A stretch of 64,000 nt of DNA from Trametes villosa (lineage: Eukaryota; Basidiomycota; Agaricomycetes; Polyporales; Polyporaceae): NCBI GenBank assembly GCA_002964805.2, contig PUDQ02000010.1, positions 2,604,001 through 2,668,000 on the forward strand, written 5' to 3'. This document shows, one piece after another, positions 57,576 to 64,000 of the stretch. Each line of letters opens with the position of its first letter. Positions within the stretch are counted from its first letter, which is position 1. Both the position numbers and the translations under genes were made by a program. Under the pieces are notes generated by a model, which saw only the letters and a program-made list of their open reading frames with translations, had not been told where the DNA came from and ran no database searches.

Positions 57576-60500
57576 ATGGCGTCCGCAAGCAAGCGTCCCC
57601 CAAATCTGAGCACACTCAATCCGCAGTCTAAGCCCGTCATCAGTGTCGAGGAATGGGAGGCCTCAGCACCTCTCGGGGACGTAGAGGCCAAGAGTGTGAA
57701 CTACATCCAAGCAGCTAGCGAGAAGGCAGCCCTCCCGCCCAAGGTGCGTGATATACGTACCGTGTATACGCGCAGTCTCCTGAGTCCCGAACGTCAAGTT
57801 CAGCGTGGAAGATCCTGGCTCGTCCTCCCGCCCGTCCACCCCCACCATCCGCGGTAAACTCGGGCAAGGCTCGCGCCCGTCAACGCCCGTCCCCTCTTCC
57901 GCGCACCGACACACCGCGTCGCACGCCCTCCACCCCAAACAGCCCATCCAAACGCCCCAGCAGTTCTACGACTGGTTCTCGCTAATCGACCGCTCGGTCA
58001 CGCACAGCCAGGAGGCGCACATCCGCGCGCACCTGGAGAGCGTGTCAGATCATCTGGAGACGTGCGATCGGCTAGTGCAGAGGGTAGACGAGATTGACAG
58101 AGAGGTGGAGGATATGCTGCAGGGATGGCGGTCCGTAGAGGATAGCGGCAAGAGCCTGAAGGATGCTTGCGAGCTGCTGCTGCAGGAGCGGGTGAGTACC
58201 CTCTGTTCTTTTACTCCGGCATGCCAGAGCTGATGTGTCGCCCAACGCGCCTGCGTAGGACCGCCTACTGGATATGACAGTGTCCATTGATGAACGGCTC
58301 GAGTACTTCCAAGAGCTCGAACAAGCAACACGCATGCTCAACCATCCTGGGGAGTCTCTCGTCCTGCAGACCGACTTCCTCTACATGGTCGAGCGGGTCG
58401 ACATCTGCATTGATTACCTCAAGGCCCATGTACGTCAACAGCCCTTTGACATGCCTCCAAGTACGAGACTGACATCTCATCCCTCTCAGCGACACTTCAA
58501 GGAGGCAGAAATATACCTCCTTCGCTTTCAACAGTGTATGACCCGAGCTATGACCCTGATCAAGATGTACTTCGTAGGTTCACTACGCGCACTGACCACG
58601 GATGTTTCGAAGCGACTGTCTGAGAAAGTAAGCGGTTTCGGCACCTCAGTTCGTGCATCGTCAAGCTCAACCTACAACGACAGGACGTCTCGACCACCGC
58701 GCAAATGCACCTCCTCTACACACGGTTCCAGACCGTATCCGGGCCCCTCGCGCCACTCCTAGCGGAGCTGGAGCGACGTGCCCAAGCCCATCCCGACGAG
58801 CTGTCCGCTCTGCTGGCTGAGTGCCACACGGCGTATTTTTCTGCCCGCAAGAGTCTTCTAGTCGGCCGTTTGATGGAAGAAATCAAGGGTCTCGATCCCG
58901 CCTGGACGGAGCTTGTAGAACTGGTGCGTATAGCCGGAGTTTGTGTGTTGAGTTGCCTGCCGAAGCTGAGGCTTCGGTCTAGACTAGGTCCGGCTGTAGT
59001 TACCTCAAGCAGCTCTGCACAGACGAATTCAACCTATTCCGCGCATTCTTTAACTCCGGGGAAGAGCAGCTCTAGTGCGTATCTGGAAGCGGTTATGCCC
59101 GAGTACGCCATTGCTCACAGGCTCCACATTGTTAGCCAGTACCTGGAAAATCTCTGCGATTATCTCTATGACGACTTGCGGCCACGAATACTCCATGAGC
59201 CCCGCCTCACCGCGCTGTGCGAAGTGTGCACAGTGCTACAGGCACTCATGGTGCTCGACGTTCCCTCGGTGCCCGACTCGTCGTCAGACGAGGAGCCCGA
59301 TCTGGACGAGCTCACCCTGGACCTAGACCACCCGCGGCGACACCGGGGGCTGCGGACCTTGCACATCAGCCACCTCCTCCAAATGGTGCTGCAGGACGCG
59401 CAGACCCGGCTCTTTTTCAAGGCCCAGTCGGTCATTCAATCTGAGATCCGCTATTACGTCCCCAGGCCTGAAGACCTGGCGTACCCGGACAAACTAGTTG
59501 GTGGGTCTCGGTGCTTGATCGTTGTCCCGCCGAAGGCCCTGATCGTGTGTGGGAAGCTGCGCGGAAGCCGGCGTCTGGGACGGAAATCAGGGAGAAGCAG
59601 AGCGTCAGCCGGATTTTCCAGGTCAAGTCCTGGGACAAGCAGGAAACGTGGTACCCCACCCTCCAGAAGACGGTCTGGGTGCTCTCGCAGCTCCATGAGT
59701 TCGTCAAGGTGCGCGGTTGCGTCATACCCCCCTTGCCGGCGCATCCCTGACCGCGGGTGCGAACAGCCCGCGATCTTCGACGAGCTCGCGCAGGAAGCGA
59801 TCAAGTACTGCATACAGACCCTCGTCAGCGCGGCAGAGACCCTCAAGTCGAAAAACCCGCCCTCGTCGGTCTACGACGGGCATCTGTTCCTACTGCGGCA
59901 CCTGCTCATCCTGAAAGAGATGACCCAAAACCTTGATCTCGTGCACCGAAACGTGGACCGAGGCATCGACCTCTCAGGAGTTCCTGGTAAGTCCGACGCG
60001 CTCACACGCGCATACAGTCCTCGCTCACGTTTCTCCCAGAGTCGCTCGCTTCGGTGCTCGGCAGGACGACGTCTCTTCTCCCGAACGCCCTCCTCTCTTC
60101 CCTCGGGATGCCGCGTGACGAGGACACGACCGACGTCCGCCACGTGAGTGCCCCTACTGCCCCCGCGCCGCCCCCGCGGAGACGCTGACCGTCCCTCGCT
60201 CCCATGCGCCGCGGCCGACAGGGGATCGACCAGCTGCTGAAGCAGGCCTGCGAAGACGTGATCAAGACCGCGGCCGATGCCGTGAGCGGCAAGCGCCGTA
60301 GCTGGGCAGAGAGCGTGCGCTCGACGTACGCGCTCGACAACGACCCCGTCGGGCCCGACGGCGAGCCTGCGCTGCCCCGGATGAACTATGCGCTGGACGG
60401 CCACTGGGCGGGTGCGGACTCTGCTATCAACGCCATCAACGTCATCCCGTACGACTTCGAGCGCGAGGTACACGAGCATGCGATGCGCCTACGGCTGTAC

Positions 60501-60770
60501 ATCGAGGACGACCGCACGATCGAGGTTCTCCTGAAGCATATCCAGGAGCGGATTGTGGACAACTGGATGTTCTGGAGGGAGACCACCTGGAACCTCTACA
60601 ACGGCAAGATTCGGAAAAACATACCGACGGAGGAGATGATTAGGGAGATGGTGACCAAAGGGTTCAAGGAGGACTGGGTGAGGGTGGAGCCCCCGATACC
60701 GTACTTTTTTGCGGACATTGTCGCCGAACGCAACGGCGCTGGTGGTGCGAGTAGTAGTCGTACTACATGA
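57576..60770 (+). CDS. COG3: Conserved oligomeric Golgi complex subunit 3 (COG3/Sec34)
   Basis: 863-aa subunit of the COG tether, which captures retrograde vesicles at the Golgi. The Sec34 domain begins at TPQQFYDWFSLIDRSVTHSQ. Other conserved segments are LLDMTVSIDERLEYFQELEQ, FLYMVERVDICIDYLKAH, EEQLYQYLENLCDYLYDDLR, VSRIFQVKSWDKQETWYPTL and FLLRHLLILKEMTQNLDLVH. The exons are 57576-57743, 57799-58191, 58259-58429, 58490-58627, 58684-58923, 58983-59074, 59136-59500, 59557-59708, 59767-59986, 60040-60143 and 60222-60770. An apparent frameshift near 59075 disappears once the 61-nt intron 59075-59135 (gtgcgt...gttag) is removed. Length fits fungal COG3. It is divergent to ELP6. Confidence 0.95.
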
Positions 60771-61173
60771 TCGGATGCACATATCCTCTGTTTTGTATAC
60801 CCGCTGCTATCCTGTTTCCACATCTTCCGGCTGAAACTGCTGGGCCTCGGGCCGACAGAACCTCCTTTGCATATAGGTTAAGCACTACATTATACAGAAG
60901 ATCCTGCTGAAAGACACTAAGGACGACGATGTCGCTGTTAACGTACGGGACTATCTGGACTTGTACGGGCACGTAATGAGGGTGAGCGGTTGTGTGCGTA
61001 GCCTAGTCCATGAATGAACGGTGGTGAGTAACAAACGACGTAAACGGAAGACAGTAAGCGGTATCGTGAGCATGCGTCAACAAGGATCGACAAGAAACCC
61101 AAAAAGAAAGACACCAAGAAGTCGACAGCGCAGTAACGCGGCAGCCGTGAGAGGGGAACCCCCGAGCGGGACG
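60771..61173. other. Convergent spacer after COG3 and LAMTOR-like genes
   Basis: 3' flanks of two convergent genes; nothing else seen. Confidence 0.5.
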
Positions 61174-62231
61174 TTAGTCTCCCCAGCTCTGAGCGATGTC
61201 CCCGACATCCTCGATTTTGAACTCGGAGTCCAAAGCAGCGCTCTCGTGCTCCTGCGCAGCAGCACTTCCGTGCGCGTGGGTGTCCGTCCCGTTCCCATTG
61301 CGAGCAGCGGCCGCCTCGGAGCTCTCGGCGTGGTCGGAGGCTTCCCCCGTTGTCGCGGGCGGCGCGTCTGACGCGCCGTTCGCGCCGTTCGCGACCGCCT
61401 TGCCCTTGCCGTCCGTGCTTCCCGAGCCCTCGGCTTCGTCGCCGTTCTCCCGAGCACGTTCTTCGCCAGGACGCCCCGAGCGCCCCCGGGCGACGGGCCC
61501 TTGACGCGGCCTCGCACCCGCGTAGAATCCGCCCGGGCCCCGGACTATCCTGACGTTCAGGATTGGCCTTCTGTTCCCGCCTTCCGGATCTGCTTCAGGT
61601 GGGAGATAGGACGCATCACCGGGGTGGAGGGAAGACGTAGAGCGGCTGGTCTGGATAGACGGAGAGGGTTCACGTGAAGTCGAGTAGGAAGGGACGCGAG
61701 TAAGGCGCGGGTTCCCGGCCGCAGTAGAAGATTCGGGTGCCTGCTCTGCTTGGGCGGTAGAGGACGAGGCACGCGGAGGGGTGGTATTCGCGGACACGCT
61801 GCGGTCCAGACGCGCGTGTGGTGGTCGGCCGTGAAGATTGAACGGTAGCGGTTGGTTCACGTTGACCATTTTGCTTGAGTACAGACACAAAACAGTAGAA
61901 CGATAAGGACGGGACGTAGGAGAAAGAGATATGGACGCGTACCCCTCCTTGGAACGTACAATCGTGCCTAGTCGTTCCTTCAGGCGGTCATGGTCCACGG
62001 TGTAAGCTCGAATTCTGAAGGAACGGTCAGACTTCTCGCGCGGCGGAGATGGGCACTGTAACTCACGGCGGAACTTCATCCGCGGGTTGAATGAATGGCG
62101 TGCGTTCGTCTGGTTCTTTCTGTAGTGACCGTTCAGACATTCACCTGCCCGTATCGTTCGAGTTGACTCACTGGACCCGGAGACTGCGCTCGTATGCAGC
62201 AGCCGAAGAGATATCGGACGAGTGAGGGCAT
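61174..62231 (-). CDS. LAMTOR1/Ego1-like membrane adaptor with disordered tail (tentative family)
   Basis: 294-aa protein. The N-terminus MPSLVRYLFGCCIRAQSPGP has a CC pair suited to palmitoylation. It is followed by KEPDERTPFIQPADEVPP, then a helical RAYTVDHDRLKERLGTIVRS and KEGKMVNV. This order recalls the LAMTOR family (animal LAMTOR1/p18, yeast Ego1/Meh1), which anchors Ragulator/EGO on vacuoles for TORC1 signalling. The remaining 200 residues are disordered and rich in Ser, Ala, Gly and Arg, ending EFKIEDVGDIAQSWGD. The minus-strand exons are 62172-62231, 62067-62119, 61943-62014 and 61174-61873. The two new introns, each 52 nt, restored frame and sense. The N-terminal MG for myristoylation is absent. 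The gene is well supported; the family is inference. Confidence 0.75.
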
Positions 62232-64000
62232 GGCGAGGACGTCGCGGCCGGCGACGAGGAGGCAAGGAGGGACGCCGGTGGACAAGGGGCAAGTTTCGGC
62301 GCTACCATTTTGGGCAGTGCCGCTCCTCGTAAACGTGCGGCGGCCCCGGGCCGGGAACCCGAGATTGCGTAGATGATGATCGACGCCACAGTGGTCCGGC
62401 GGGTTACTCAACGCCCGCCACTTCCGGCTCTCTCTCTCCTCCTGCTGCGACCACGGGCGATACGCCTACGCCCTGCGCCCTCTGTGCGTTGCGATGAATG
62501 GTCTACGACGTACGTCAGTCGTACGTCTCTTGAAAATACTTTTTGAACTCGACTGGTCTCGGCACTTCACTCCATCCGATGCTCAGGAAGTCGGAGTGGT
62601 CTAGGCCACCTGCCAGGTCGGGGCTCCTCAGAGTACGTGATTTTCTCCTTTCGCTGTCTGCGTACGTCGTCAGCCGGACCTCTGTTGAGGCGATAAGGAT
62701 AGAAGACTTCTGAGCCTGAAAAACTGTGCTTCGCCATACGGCCGTCCGGTCGGATCCTACAGGTCGGGACCGCCGTATGGTGGTCGCGGGAGTCCACATG
62801 GCTCAAGGCAAGTCGTTGGTCAGCAGCTCGGGCGGAGGCAGCAGCCAGATGAGACCGTATAGTGCACAGTAGAGGTTCGACCAAGCTGATGCACCGGATC
62901 CTAGGGATACGTATCGCATCGACGCATACCACATCTTTACAGCAGAAAAAACAGTCACCTAGATATCTGCGCAATGTATCCACCTCTTAGTCCGACAAGG
63001 CATCGAAATAAGCTTGCCATCTTTCACCGCTCAAGTACGCGATTGCATCCGTCCCACAATATACCCGATTCCACGCGCCGACCCGACGCTTGTCCCTGAC
63101 TCCATGCGGACAGGAGACGCTGACCGCATGTGATCTAATGAACTTCGTGCTCAGCTTCGGGACGACAGGGAAGCAAAGGTACGCGACTATCAGCGCGAGG
63201 ATGAAGGATGGTGAGCTTATAGCTGATGGTCCATCTTGTTGTAGAACTCCTCGAGGACCTGTATGACAGCGATCCGCCCTCTTTTGAAGCGGCAAGTCGT
63301 CCCTTCCTGCCCACGTGAGCTCCCGAGTCCCGTTACAACAGTACTGACCAATGACATGTTCAGTGAATGTCTAGAGGGCCTGCCAAGGACTCCCGCAGCG
63401 CGACAAGCTCAAGGTATCTGGGTTCCAACTAGGATCGTCGAAGAGACCACATGCGATGGCGAAGGTCCACGAACGCGCCAGGTTCTCCCCCACCGTGAGT
63501 TCGCGGCCGCGCCATTCTGAGCACCCCTCCTGCGCGATGGGACGCGCTTTCGCACCACTCCACCGCAGTGGGGAAACGGCAAGGCTTATTCTCGGACGTG
63601 CTCAGTCACGCCGCATTCCAGCTGCTCCAGATACGCTTCCGCACGCAATCTCGCGCACCCCATTCTGCCAGATTGACACGCACCCGATGTGTAGAGGGTC
63701 CGCTGACTGCGCTTCGCGCTCGAACCCCCAGCCGGGTCCCACCCCGCACACCACGGCCGTGGCGAGTGTGAGACGCGTCCGGGGGGTCTTCCAGGCGTCG
63801 GCCGCCCTTCGCAGCCCTTCCGCCACTTTCGCGACGTGACAGCTGTGGGCGAGAAGGGGTGGAAGCCTCTCGGCGGTTCTCAGCGTCCGGCGCAGCTTCG
63901 GCCTGGCCAAAGAGGCGGGAATGCAAGATGAAACAGGACCGAAACAGCTTTGTTCCTGGGGCACAAGATCTCGAATGCGGTCCTAACGCGGGGACACTGG
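62232..64000. other. Right-edge region without a firm gene
   Basis: LAMTOR-like promoter, then minus-strand frames between 62515 and 63295 that look partly protein-like (for example DHSDFLSIGWSEVPRPVEFK before a stop at 62515) but are broken by stops I could not splice out. A gene cut by the window edge or a relic are both possible. Confidence 0.35.

Noticed and set aside
59071..59101. Single-base frameshift in COG3
   Set aside because: A 61-nt GT-AG intron (59075-59135) explains it and gives the conserved EEQLYQYLENLCDYLYD.
62172..62389. Earlier start of the LAMTOR-like gene at 62389
   Set aside because: That start is GTG, not ATG, and the frame joins the next exon only by skipping a well-formed 53-nt exon.

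Overview
The window is nuclear DNA from a GC-rich, intron-dense filamentous basidiomycete, most likely an agaricomycete. The evidence is: introns of about 50-65 nt in nearly every gene; a DUF6593 protein (a family I know from basidiomycetes); a trifunctional GATase-IGPS-PRAI tryptophan gene; a Zn2Cys6 regulator; an F-box gene pair; and a PrnC-type flavin halogenase. I see no transposon, viral, CRISPR or bacterial features. The species cannot be named from sequence alone.

Layout. 1-2.3 kb: Zn2Cys6 regulator (-), cut by the left edge. 2.3-8.8 kb: a long stretch without a convincing gene. 8.8-10.3 kb: secreted GH18 chitinase (-). 11.3-14.2 kb: API5-like HEAT protein (-). 14.7-16.1 kb: NAD(P)-dependent epimerase-like protein (-) with a 10-nt exon. 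16.7-20.0 kb: tandem F-box paralogues (+). 20.4-21.2 kb: cytochrome b5-fold/MAPR protein (+). 21.2-24.5 kb: no firm gene. 24.5-27.3 kb: BCS1-like AAA ATPase (+). 28.2-29.8 kb: G-protein alpha subunit (+). 31.3-31.7 kb: two divergent, intron-bearing tRNA-Ser(CGA) genes. 32.0-35.0 kb: trifunctional TRP gene (-) with a 701-nt intron. 35.6-36.9 kb: membrane protein (-). 39.2-41.8 kb: FAD-dependent halogenase (+). 42.2-45.3 kb: PDAT/Lro1 (-) with 18 exons. 46.7-47.5 kb: DUF6593 protein (+). 47.7-49.2 kb: 2-oxoglutarate/Fe(II) oxygenase (-). 50.6-52.4 kb: PWWP protein (+). 53.0-54.6 kb: Sec2-type Rab exchange factor (-). 55.4-56.0 kb: small secreted protein (+). 56.3-57.2 kb: ELP6 (-), head-to-head with COG3 (+, 57.6-60.8 kb). 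61.2-62.2 kb: LAMTOR1/Ego1-like protein (-). 62.2-64 kb: unassigned.

The genes are mostly independent housekeeping and signalling functions: Golgi tethering, exocytic Rab activation, tRNA modification, lipid storage, tryptophan synthesis and heterotrimeric G signalling. The accessory genes are a chitinase, a halogenase, an oxygenase, a secreted protein and a transcription factor. I found no coherent gene cluster and no clear new biological system. The most unusual signal is gene structure. The PDAT gene has 9-, 5- and 6-nt exons just after the catalytic serine, plus a GC-AG intron. The oxygenase gene has a second GC-AG intron, and the epimerase and BCS1 genes have 10- and 17-nt exons. All exon models were joined by hand from reading frame, splice consensus and remembered family motifs; total lengths are in frame, but no RNA evidence was available.
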